Position numbers and translations under genes: made by a program. A DNA stretch of 64,000 bases from Pseudomonas sp. RIT-PI-S (lineage in GTDB: Bacteria; Pseudomonadota; Gammaproteobacteria; Pseudomonadales; Pseudomonadaceae), in contig NZ_JANZKJ010000007.1 of assembly GCF_025642975.1 (NCBI RefSeq), forward strand, positions 62,001 to 126,000, read 5' to 3'. The notes beneath the pieces were generated by a model. The model saw nothing but the letters and a program-made list of their open reading frames with translations. It was not told the origin of the DNA and made no database searches. Of this stretch, positions 26,818 through 35,115 are shown one piece after another. Numbering within the stretch: position 1 is the stretch's first letter; each line of letters begins with the position of its first letter.

Positions 26818-29800
26818 ATGGCCACCGCAAGCACCGCCGCAGCCCCAGCGGCTCAAACCATCGCGCCCACCCCCGTACCCTTCAGGATCACCACCCAGCC
26901 CGATGGCTATTTGCCGGATATGAAGGGCTTTACCCTGCAACGTTTGGGCTCGCTGGAAAAGGGCTGGCACAGCCTCTGCCCGATCGAGGGCGGGCGTGAC
27001 CTGATCAAGGGAGAAGTCATCAGCGCGTGCCAGGTTCGCGAGCGGGACGGCGAGATGGTCAGGGTCGACTACACGGCCATAGAGGGCACCTTGAAGAAAG
27101 ATCAGTGGCCGCAAGCGTTCGCCAAGTACATTGTCGAGCACGGCAAGGGGCTGAGTGCCGGAGGTTGGAACGCGCAGGGCGGCCTGACCTGTGAGGGCAC
27201 GGAGCAACTGCGTTTGTGGTGCCGCAACCCCTTCAGGGCCTTCAGTACAGCACCCTTCGCCAGCAATTTGGTGCAAGCGCTGGCCTGCGACGACCAGTAC
27301 GCGCTGGCGAATGGGCAGAGCCTATGCCTGCAGGTACGCGACCTTAACACTCAACACCTGTATGAACACCACGTGTTCATGCCCTCCAGCGCCCAGACGG
27401 GCAAGGCCTGGTCCAAGGCACTTTGTGAGCAGATCAATCGGGACAGCCAACTGGTGCGTGCGGGCGTGCTGGATGCCAACGCCTGCGCTGTGGCGCCCGC
27501 GGCAAAGGGCAATGCGTTTTGGGTCGGGCAGTGCGCCCGTTTGAGCGTGACCCTGGCCGAAGTGAACTGGTGGCCCGCCCAGGTGCTGGAGGGCGCACAA
27601 CCATTGACCGGCGGACAGCCTCTGCAGGCCTGGGCCTACGATGCGTACTCCCACCGCCTGCTCGACAGCTTTAGCTGGACGCCGACCGAGGCCCAAGCCA
27701 AGGCGAACAATTGGTTGGAAGCCTGGGCGACGGCGCTCAACCAGTCACCCTTGGGCCGCTGGTTGTGCGCCAGTGCCGAACAACCGACAGGCGCGGCAAC
27801 GGGGCTGGCCAAGGCCAAGCAACTGACCCTGTGGCAGCGTGGGGAAGGGGTGCGGGTGTTTACCTCGTTGCCTGGCGCTGATAACTGGGTGGCCGGCCCG
27901 CGGTTAGGCTCGGTGTGGAACACGGCTAACGACGCGGTATTGATCACGCTGCGTCACCCCTTCAGTCGGCAGTTGCTGGGGCATGAAGTGTTCCTGGCCA
28001 AGGGGCTGGCCGACCAGGGCGCATGGGAAGGGGCCTTGGCCAAGGCCATTGGGGATAAACAGTGGCCTGAACTGCGGGTCGGCCGCGAAGGGCCTGATGG
28101 CCAGCTAACCGAGGGCGATGCAGGGCAGGGCGCCTGGCACGCGTGGCAGCCGCGCTACGCCGGATTGTTGATCGAGCTGAAAAACCTGGGGGACAGCAGC
28201 ACTTGGTCGACTGGTCGGTTAGGCAAGTACCTGCTCGACACGGACGTGAGTGGTAGTAAAACAACCACCAGTTTGCTGTCCCTGTCGCAAGTCGAAGCCT
28301 CGACGCGGTCCTACCGCGAAGGCTGTGCCTTGCTCTACATCACCAAATGTAGTCATGAGTTGGTATTTCGCCTTAGCACTGAAGCGCGGGCCAAAGGTTA
28401 CCGCGTAGCGGACTGCTATCGGGAAACGAGCACAACTTACGCTTCCAAATTCGCAAAGAGCGACATCGCCGTGCGTTCGGTCACCAGTGACACCATTACT
28501 TGGGGCAAGGGCCGTGGCCGAGCGGCCTTCAAGCTGGTGCTGGACTACCCGGACACTAGCCGTGATGCCACACAGCTCACGGTCGGCCACGTGGGTTACC
28601 TGGACGACCACTACCTGTGGCGAAACCTGACAGAGGTGAAATTTACGCCGCCCGCCGCCTTGGAGCCCTACGCGCCAAGCAGCCCGCTGTGCGAGGACTA
28701 TGGCAATACGCTCGGCTCCGAGGTGTTCGATGCCGGCGGCGAAAGTGAAACCGGCGTCGATTCGCGTACCGGGATGTTCCACGCCCACTTCCCGGTGGCA
28801 ACGTTGCAGGGGCTGGCGGGTCGCGGCCCGGTGTGCGAGCTGACCCTGCATTATTCCGCCCTGCGCGGTAATGAGGGCGGCCTGGGCGACGGTTGGGCCT
28901 GGCGCTTCGCCAGCCTGGACACCCGCGACAGGCGATTGACGCTCGCTGACGGCATGACGATCACCTTCACCGATGAGGAATGGACCCAATTGGGCAATGG
29001 CGCTCGCCTAGAGAAGCAGCCTTGCTTTATCCGCAGTAACAAGGATCACAGCCAATTTACCCTAGACCTGCCCAGCGGGCGCCAGGAAATCCTCAGCAAG
29101 CCCGCTGCCCCGGGCAGCGATGAGATTGAACCTAACGACGAGTTCCGCCAGGAAGTTATTCGACTATTTAAGGCGATCAAAGCCAAGTCCAAGCCGGAGT
29201 TTCCCGCCAAGCTCTCCGGTGCGACACAGCGGGCGCTGGCGGTTATTTGCCCACTTGGCTACACCGCAGGTGCCGCGGCTGATTACAACGCAGCGCTGAA
29301 AGCGTGGAAGGGTAAAACCAAGGAGATCGACGAGCACATTGCCTATTACCAGCGGCCATTTGCCCAGTTGCTGCCGTCCAGCATTGTGTCGCCCTATGGC
29401 GAGTCCTTGGCGTTGAGTTGGAAGCGCCAGCAGGGGCAATTTCTGCTGGTGAAGGTCAGCAGTGGCGAGGTCGAACTGTTCAAGGCCAGCTACAGCCCGG
29501 CTGAAGTGACGATGGAGATCTGGCCGACCAGCGCCCAGGAAACGTTCAAGCTGACCTTGCGCTTGGAAGATTATCTGCTGAGAACCTTCAAGCGTACCCA
29601 GGGTGAAAGTGAAGCGTTGCAGGTACTACAGCAAGTGGACTGTGATTATGCGCAGGATCCGACCCTGGATCGGGTGCTCTACCGGCTGCAAGAGCTGGAC
29701 GGTTCCGTGGAGCGTGTGGAGTGGGAAGCCAAGGCAGTGGCCTTCTCGGATGGGCGCCCGGCCTTGCCCAGGGTAGATCGCCATGTGCTGATCCCAGGCG

Positions 29801-32800
29801 GTGGTGCAGAAAATACTGTCGTCGGGTTCAGTTACAAGGGCAGTTTTGTCGAAAATGCTATTTATGCGGTGACTACGCACAGCCAGGGGATGAAGCAGTC
29901 AAAACGTTATACAAGAAAAGGTGAAATGATCAGCAATGCCCGATCAAGCGTGGGAAGGCTCGATATAAGCTTTCAAAAGGACAGTAAGTCGAGCGGTGAA
30001 ATAGTAAATTTAGCTATAGCCTTGCAGAAGGGTTTAGAGTTTCGAAATTTTTTTAAGGGAGTAGAGGATCAGTTGGAAAGTTTATCCTTTTTCCTTAAGG
30101 AGAAAGATATAGAAGCGACTGCTGCTCGTTTCGATAAAGTGGTTGCTCTATGGGCTGAGAGGGAGGCCGATCACGCGACGTGGGCTGAAGCCCGGGCTGA
30201 TGATTACTATCATGTAGATAGGAAGAGACTTTGGAGTTGGCTGCGGGGAACGGCTCACTATCAAACCTCAGTTTTTTACGCAGAAGAGGAATATAAGTTT
30301 GAGGAGGCAATGTCTGAAGAAGAAATGTTTGAGGAAGCTAAGCCAGCATCGGCTTCGCTAGATTTCGGTGTAAGGAGTTACGAACTCCTGCTGATGAAGT
30401 CCTTGTTCTCTGCCGTTGGGAAACGTGTTGGCGCTGAGGTGATGACGCTTAATAGGTTTGAGCTAATTTGGTTATTGTCTTTAGAACAATTGCGGCGGCA
30501 ATCAGAACTGGAAGATCATGAGCTGTTGGCCGTTCTTGAAACTTCCGATATGGCTGGTTTGTCAACCAATGAGGAGAAAAGAGCTGCAGTGGAGAGTTAT
30601 CAACTTTTTAGAAGTATAGGCCGTTGGTTACAGTTGCAGGATGATTCCTCTTGGAATAAGGGAGGGTTTTTTGCATTTGCCGAAATGGTTCGTGGTCTTG
30701 AGTTCGTGCATGACAATCCTGATTTTTTACCGAGTAATGATGCTCAAGGTGAAAATTTTTTCGAATTGCACAAACAACAGATTCAATATACCTCAGCACA
30801 TACCGTTCAAAAAATCACCACCTCAGACGGTCACACGACGCACCGGTGCTACTACGACGGTAAAGGCAGCAATACCCTCGTCCCGGCGCTGATCAAGGAT
30901 TTCAAGGATTTCCCCCACCTCTCCTGCCCAGCCATTCCCCCCGAAGCGGCTGCCCCGCTGATGGCCGAGTACCAGTGCGACGCCCATGGCAATCCCTTAG
31001 GCCTGACGCTCTACGGCTATCGTTCGGTCAAGCGCAACGAGCGCCACCTGCTGGAAGCCTCGCACATCGTCACGGTGGAGGGCCTCAAAGCCACGCTTAC
31101 CGATGACACCTTCGATGCAAGCACCGCCTGGGCGATGGCGGACCCCAACCAGAACGCTCTCTGGCGAGTGCGTAACACCACGACCTCCGAACCCACCGCC
31201 AAGACCAACAACGAAGGCTGCAAGGTCAGCACCTGGGCCATTACCGACATCCAAACTACCGCCGTGGGCGACCAGCGCTTGCAGGTGACCACTGTCCAGC
31301 AGTTCGAGGACAACCCCAGCAGCACGTATGCCGGCCTGCAGGTCAGCACAACCGTGACCACCGCCGCTGGCACTGAGCTGGTCAGCCGCGAAATCCGTTC
31401 GCGCTTTAGTCGCCGCTGTCTGAGCAAGACCGCCCGCGAGGTGGAAACCCACTTCCGGCGCGACGGCTTGGGCCGTGTCGTGGAACAGACACGCTACCGT
31501 TTCAAGCCCAATGGCATCCGTGACGACGCCTCTAAAAGCAGTACGGCCACCGCCTTCGCCATTGAGCAAGACAGCCTCACGGCCTTGACCACCTTGCCCA
31601 ACGGGAGCCAGCACCGTGACTGGCTCGATGGCCTGCAACGCGTGGTGCGCAGCGAGTTGCGGCGCACGCCGAGCGACCCCTTCGTACCGCTGCTGCACAA
31701 AGTGCTGCGCGGCACAGCCGATGACGACCCACTGGTGGACCAGGAATGGGACTACCTGCCGGGCGGCCAAGCGCTGTGCGAGCCCCTGCAATCGGTACAA
31801 CTGCCAGGGCAGCAAGCCTGGAGCCGTGACCTGCTCGATAGTGCCGGCACGGTCGAACGCGGCCTTGGCGCGCAGACGCTGCTGCGCAGCACCAGCACCC
31901 TGGAAACCCTCGCCAACGGCCACCTGACCCGCCGCGAAACCCTGGCCAGCACCACGGGCATCGAACGGGCAGGCGTTCTTCGTGAGTTCGATGTCAACGG
32001 TCGGTTGATCCGACTCACGCAAACGGTGGATGGCACGGCGCGCGAGCACGTCCTGACCCGTGACGAGCTAGGCCGGGTGACCCGACAGGATCGGCCGGAT
32101 GGTTACTCCGTGCTGCGTACCTACCACGGCATGAGCACCCACGTGACCGAGCTGAGGGTGTGCAAGCACGGTGAAGCCGCGTCCGCTGGCCAGCTCATCG
32201 CGACCCAAGACGTCGACAGCCTCTCCACCCTTGGCAAACGCAAGGTGGGTACCCGGCAGTACCGCTTCGAGGGCGATAACGTCACCCTCCCGGACAACAC
32301 TCAGTTGAACCTGTCCGAAACCCGTGAGGGTGGCACATACCAGGCGGGCACGGAGACACTGTCAAGCGTTAGCCGCAGCGGCGCGGTCACTACCCTGGCC
32401 AGTGATGGCGAAGCGCAGCAGGGTTCGGAGCTGAAGGCCGGGCCGTGGCAATACAGCCTGACCGCCAGCCTGTTGCCAGGGCAGCAGCGGCTGAACGAGA
32501 CCACGCTCCGGGGCCAACGCCAAGGCAGCCATTGGCAAACCTTGCGTGGCGTCACGGTCGCCTCGCTGCGCGCCGATGGGCATTGGGAGCGCTCGTTCGT
32601 GGACCATGACGGCCGCCTGCTACGCAGTTGGCATGACCATCAGGACGTCGTCCACCGCCATGATGACCACGGCAGGTTGGTGGAGCGCCGGGTACAGGCC
32701 ACTCAAGCGAATGCGCAGTGGCAGGTGAACAGTGACTACGACCTGTTCGGGCAGGAAATCCAACGCGCCTTCAGCCATAACGGCAAGCCGGTCTTTGCCC

Positions 32801-34467
32801 AGCAACTGCAGTGGCGAAGCGACGGCCAGTTACTCGCCAAACACAGCGGGCAGCCGGGCAAGCAGGTGCGCAGCGAACGCTTCGACTATGACAGCCTCGA
32901 TCGCCTGATCGCCTACACCTGCGAGGCCGATACCGACCAGTACCGCCCCCGTACCGAGCAGGGCAAGCCGGTCAAGGCGCAGCGCTTTGAGTGGGATGCG
33001 TTGAGCAACCTGAAAACCTGTACCACGACCCACGCGGATGACACCAAGCGCACCCAGGTGTTTACCTACGACGCGGACAACCCCACGCGGCTGAAGGCCG
33101 TCACCACGGATGGAGCCAGCGTAGAACTCACGCACAATGCCAACGGCTACCAGACGACGGACGGGCACAAGCGCGTCCTCGGGTACAACGCCGGCGGCCA
33201 ACTGACCCAGGTCAGCGATGCCGATGGCTGCGTCCGCAGCCGTTACGCCTACGATGGCTACCAGCGCCTGGCTGCCCAGTACGTGGCGGAAGACGCCAGC
33301 ACCCGTGAACTGCGCTATGCCGGCGACACGCTGATCGGCGAGGACTGGTTCGACACCGCTGGCAAACTGACACGCCAGCGCAGCATCGCCCCGGGGTTGG
33401 CCGAGTATGAAGCCAACGCGGTGAGCTGGCTGATCGATGACCCGCAGTGTGGTGTCGCCGGGCAGTTCAACCAGGCCGGGCTGCAATTGACACCGCTGCT
33501 GCCCTTCGGTGAGGGCAAAACGTTGACGGGCCTGGGCTACAACGGCATGCGCCGTGATCCGGTGACCGGCGATTACCACGCCGGCAATGGCTACCGCTGC
33601 TACGACCCGTCCTTGTACCGACATGCCCAGCCAGACTGGCGAAGCCCCTTTGGCGAAGGTGGGATCAACGACTACGTGTATTGCCCGGACCCGGTGAACC
33701 TGCACGACCCCAGTGGCGCGATCATGCTTAGCCGCTGGGGGCGTCAGTCGGGAATATTGGCCAGCGTGGAGCAAAGCCTGCGCGATACCCAACCCTTCCC
33801 GGTGGGCAGCCGTTGGCGTGGCATTGCCTTCTCCGCCGCGCTCACGGTGATTGGCTTCGGGGCGTCGATCCTCACCGGGGGTACCGCATCGATGCTGGTG
33901 TTTGCCGCGCTCACCACGCTAAGTGTGGCCTCGTTGGGGTTGGAGATTGCCGCCGTGCTGGTGGAGGACAGCGACCCCAAGCTGGCCAGGAAGTTGTCGA
34001 TCGCCTCGACCGTGACGGGGGTGTTGTCCATCGGCAATTTTGCCGGTGCCTTCAAGCAGGCGGCCAATCTACTGCGCTCGGCAGCTAGGGTGTCGGCGCG
34101 CTTGCTCAAAGGCGCGGTGAAAATGGGGTGGCGGGTATTACTCAAATGGGGCAGCAGTGGTTTTGTAAAAACCTACCGCTACCTGCGGGACGCGAGCAAA
34201 GCGGCCAAAGCCGCCCAGGCCAGTGCCCGAGCGGCGACCAGAGTGAGCCAGGCGAAAGTGACCGACGTGCTGGGGGATCTAATCACGCCCAAGTTTGCCG
34301 TGGTTGAGAGTGATGCCGTACAAAAATTGCTGACGGGTAACAGGTATCAGCTGCTAACCGGTTGGCAGGCAAAGCTGCCCGCGAAGGTCACGCAAATGCC
34401 GGAGTTCGTGCGGACCATGGCAGAAACGGTTGAGACGGCAGATCAGGCTCAGGAAATCTTCGGCTAA
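26818..34467 (+). CDS. Giant Rhs-repeat protein with novel N-terminal repeats and inserted module
   Basis: A 2549-residue Rhs/YD-repeat protein. Residues about 60-425 hold four degenerate ~100-residue repeats. From about 617 (FDAGGESETGVDSRTGMF) the sequence follows the start of large Rhs proteins. About 1023-1333 is a charged, cysteine-free helical module of AT-rich DNA. YD-type repeats run from about 1700, and the Rhs core (LGYNGMRRDPVTGDYHAGNG onward) ends at DPSG (about 2297-2300). The 249-residue tip has a hydrophobic hairpin (2335-2382), then basic helices. Rhs proteins form a shell around a C-terminal toxin delivered by type VI or Tc-like systems. No PAAR, VgrG, signal peptide or downstream immunity gene is seen, so both export and toxicity are unproven. 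ATG 26818 follows AAGGAG. Confidence 0.93.
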   Translation: MATASTAAAPAAQTIAPTPVPFRITTQPDGYLPDMKGFTLQRLGSLEKGWHSLCPIEGGRDLIKGEVISACQVRERDGEMVRVDYTAIEGTLKKDQWPQAFAKYIVEHGKGLSAGGWNAQGGLTCEGTEQLRLWCRNPFRAFSTAPFASNLVQALACDDQYALANGQSLCLQVRDLNTQHLYEHHVFMPSSAQTGKAWSKALCEQINRDSQLVRAGVLDANACAVAPAAKGNAFWVGQCARLSVTLAEVNWWPAQVLEGAQPLTGGQPLQAWAYDAYSHRLLDSFSWTPTEAQAKANNWLEAWATALNQSPLGRWLCASAEQPTGAATGLAKAKQLTLWQRGEGVRVFTSLPGADNWVAGPRLGSVWNTANDAVLITLRHPFSRQLLGHEVFLAKGLADQGAWEGALAKAIGDKQWPELRVGREGPDGQLTEGDAGQGAWHAWQPRYAGLLIELKNLGDSSTWSTGRLGKYLLDTDVSGSKTTTSLLSLSQVEASTRSYREGCALLYITKCSHELVFRLSTEARAKGYRVADCYRETSTTYASKFAKSDIAVRSVTSDTITWGKGRGRAAFKLVLDYPDTSRDATQLTVGHVGYLDDHYLWRNLTEVKFTPPAALEPYAPSSPLCEDYGNTLGSEVFDAGGESETGVDSRTGMFHAHFPVATLQGLAGRGPVCELTLHYSALRGNEGGLGDGWAWRFASLDTRDRRLTLADGMTITFTDEEWTQLGNGARLEKQPCFIRSNKDHSQFTLDLPSGRQEILSKPAAPGSDEIEPNDEFRQEVIRLFKAIKAKSKPEFPAKLSGATQRALAVICPLGYTAGAAADYNAALKAWKGKTKEIDEHIAYYQRPFAQLLPSSIVSPYGESLALSWKRQQGQFLLVKVSSGEVELFKASYSPAEVTMEIWPTSAQETFKLTLRLEDYLLRTFKRTQGESEALQVLQQVDCDYAQDPTLDRVLYRLQELDGSVERVEWEAKAVAFSDGRPALPRVDRHVLIPGGGAENTVVGFSYKGSFVENAIYAVTTHSQGMKQSKRYTRKGEMISNARSSVGRLDISFQKDSKSSGEIVNLAIALQKGLEFRNFFKGVEDQLESLSFFLKEKDIEATAARFDKVVALWAEREADHATWAEARADDYYHVDRKRLWSWLRGTAHYQTSVFYAEEEYKFEEAMSEEEMFEEAKPASASLDFGVRSYELLLMKSLFSAVGKRVGAEVMTLNRFELIWLLSLEQLRRQSELEDHELLAVLETSDMAGLSTNEEKRAAVESYQLFRSIGRWLQLQDDSSWNKGGFFAFAEMVRGLEFVHDNPDFLPSNDAQGENFFELHKQQIQYTSAHTVQKITTSDGHTTHRCYYDGKGSNTLVPALIKDFKDFPHLSCPAIPPEAAAPLMAEYQCDAHGNPLGLTLYGYRSVKRNERHLLEASHIVTVEGLKATLTDDTFDASTAWAMADPNQNALWRVRNTTTSEPTAKTNNEGCKVSTWAITDIQTTAVGDQRLQVTTVQQFEDNPSSTYAGLQVSTTVTTAAGTELVSREIRSRFSRRCLSKTAREVETHFRRDGLGRVVEQTRYRFKPNGIRDDASKSSTATAFAIEQDSLTALTTLPNGSQHRDWLDGLQRVVRSELRRTPSDPFVPLLHKVLRGTADDDPLVDQEWDYLPGGQALCEPLQSVQLPGQQAWSRDLLDSAGTVERGLGAQTLLRSTSTLETLANGHLTRRETLASTTGIERAGVLREFDVNGRLIRLTQTVDGTAREHVLTRDELGRVTRQDRPDGYSVLRTYHGMSTHVTELRVCKHGEAASAGQLIATQDVDSLSTLGKRKVGTRQYRFEGDNVTLPDNTQLNLSETREGGTYQAGTETLSSVSRSGAVTTLASDGEAQQGSELKAGPWQYSLTASLLPGQQRLNETTLRGQRQGSHWQTLRGVTVASLRADGHWERSFVDHDGRLLRSWHDHQDVVHRHDDHGRLVERRVQATQANAQWQVNSDYDLFGQEIQRAFSHNGKPVFAQQLQWRSDGQLLAKHSGQPGKQVRSERFDYDSLDRLIAYTCEADTDQYRPRTEQGKPVKAQRFEWDALSNLKTCTTTHADDTKRTQVFTYDADNPTRLKAVTTDGASVELTHNANGYQTTDGHKRVLGYNAGGQLTQVSDADGCVRSRYAYDGYQRLAAQYVAEDASTRELRYAGDTLIGEDWFDTAGKLTRQRSIAPGLAEYEANAVSWLIDDPQCGVAGQFNQAGLQLTPLLPFGEGKTLTGLGYNGMRRDPVTGDYHAGNGYRCYDPSLYRHAQPDWRSPFGEGGINDYVYCPDPVNLHDPSGAIMLSRWGRQSGILASVEQSLRDTQPFPVGSRWRGIAFSAALTVIGFGASILTGGTASMLVFAALTTLSVASLGLEIAAVLVEDSDPKLARKLSIASTVTGVLSIGNFAGAFKQAANLLRSAARVSARLLKGAVKMGWRVLLKWGSSGFVKTYRYLRDASKAAKAAQASARAATRVSQAKVTDVLGDLITPKFAVVESDAVQKLLTGNRYQLLTGWQAKLPAKVTQMPEFVRTMAETVETADQAQEIFG
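26998..28100 (+). repeat. Four degenerate ~100-residue repeats at the Rhs N-terminus
   Basis: The recurring core is small/Gly, then a hydrophobic strand ending in an Asp or His, then a W..AL helix and a small-residue end. The cores begin at about residues 62 (KGEVISACQVRERDGE, WPQAFAKYI), 163 (NGQSLCLQVRD, WSKALCEQI), 263 (GGQPLQAWAYD, WLEAWATAL) and 368 (NDAVLITLRHPF, WEGALAKAI). Spacing is 100-105 residues. Each is preceded by an LW.R-like strand. The alignment was made by eye; the fold and function are unknown. Confidence 0.6.
29885..30815 (+). other. AT-rich module inside the Rhs gene
   Basis: Base composition shifts abruptly: 30001-30060 has 19 G+C of 60, while 31501-31560 has 36 of 60. 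Codons such as ATA, TTA and AGA, rare elsewhere in the window, cluster here. The encoded ~310 residues are helical, acidic and free of cysteine, unlike both flanks. The reading frame is kept across both borders. This suggests acquisition of a foreign segment by recombination inside the gene. Confidence 0.75.
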
Positions 34468-34551
34468 AGCCTATAGGCGCACGTGGCTGGCAATGGCTCA
34501 GGAGTAATGGGTCATTGCACTGCGCCGTGTTTAGCCTGCACATCCATCTGC

Positions 34552-34577
34552 CTGAAGCGGAGCAAACCCCGCTTCAG
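34552..34577. terminator. Hairpin downstream of the Rhs gene
   Basis: CTGAAGCGG (34552-34560) pairs with CCGCTTCAG (34569-34577) around eight bases. There is no T run on either side, so termination is only possible, not established. It sits in the 171-base space between the Rhs gene and a convergent gene, where I see no immunity-type gene. Confidence 0.4.
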
Positions 34578-34638
34578 CGGATGAAAACCCAGGCGCCTGT
34601 ACGGTATGCATTGCAAGGAAGGCGCTTCTTGTCGGCAA

Positions 34639-35049
34639 TCAGTGCCTGGGGCCTTCGTTGGGCAGCGCCAGCAGTTGTTTTTCCTGGGTCCAATCGAAAG
34701 GTTCGTCGTTCTGCTCTGCGTAATAACGCCGTTCTTCGAGCTGCTGGTAAAGGTCGATCTCGTCGTCGGGCATGTAGTGCAGGCAGTCCCCGCCAAAGAA
34801 CCACAACAGGTCGCGTGGCACCAGGTGGGCGATCTGGGGGTAGCGGGTGATGACCTGGCAAAGCAGTTCCTGGCCCAGGTATTGGCTCTCTTGCTCGTCC
34901 TCGGCCAGCGCGCTCAGCAACTCGTCGAAGCGTTCCACAAACAGCTCATGGCTTTCTTCAGGCACCTGCTCAGCTTCGCCCAAAGCCACAAGGATGCCAC
35001 GCAGGTGACGCAACAGCGCCAGGTGATGCTCGACGATGGGGTTAGCCAC
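34639..35049 (-). CDS. PA2817-family protein of unknown function
   Basis: A 136-residue acidic, helical, soluble protein (start MANPIVEHHLALLRHL). It contains the stretch LVPRDLLWFFGGDCLHYMPDDE and ends in a charged tail. It matches what I recall as the PA2817 family, found next to the fadE-type gene in pseudomonads, as it is here (fadE begins its stop region 67 bases upstream on the same strand). No enzymatic motif is evident. ATG 35049 is followed immediately by the conserved N-terminus, with a GGAGACGTC purine site upstream. Confidence 0.8.
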   Translation of the reverse strand: MANPIVEHHLALLRHLRGILVALGEAEQVPEESHELFVERFDELLSALAEDEQESQYLGQELLCQVITRYPQIAHLVPRDLLWFFGGDCLHYMPDDEIDLYQQLEERRYYAEQNDEPFDWTQEKQLLALPNEGPRH

Positions 35050-35115
35050 GGGGACGTCTCCGGTTTGAAGGGCGCGGCAGTATAAGCGTCGCCGCGCCCA
35101 TTGTCCCGGCCGGTC

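Noticed and set aside
34468..34638. Possible immunity gene or attachment repeat downstream of the Rhs gene.
   Set aside because: Only a 25-codon frame (MGHCTAPC...) without a ribosome site exists, and no copy of the tRNA-Gly 3' end was found.
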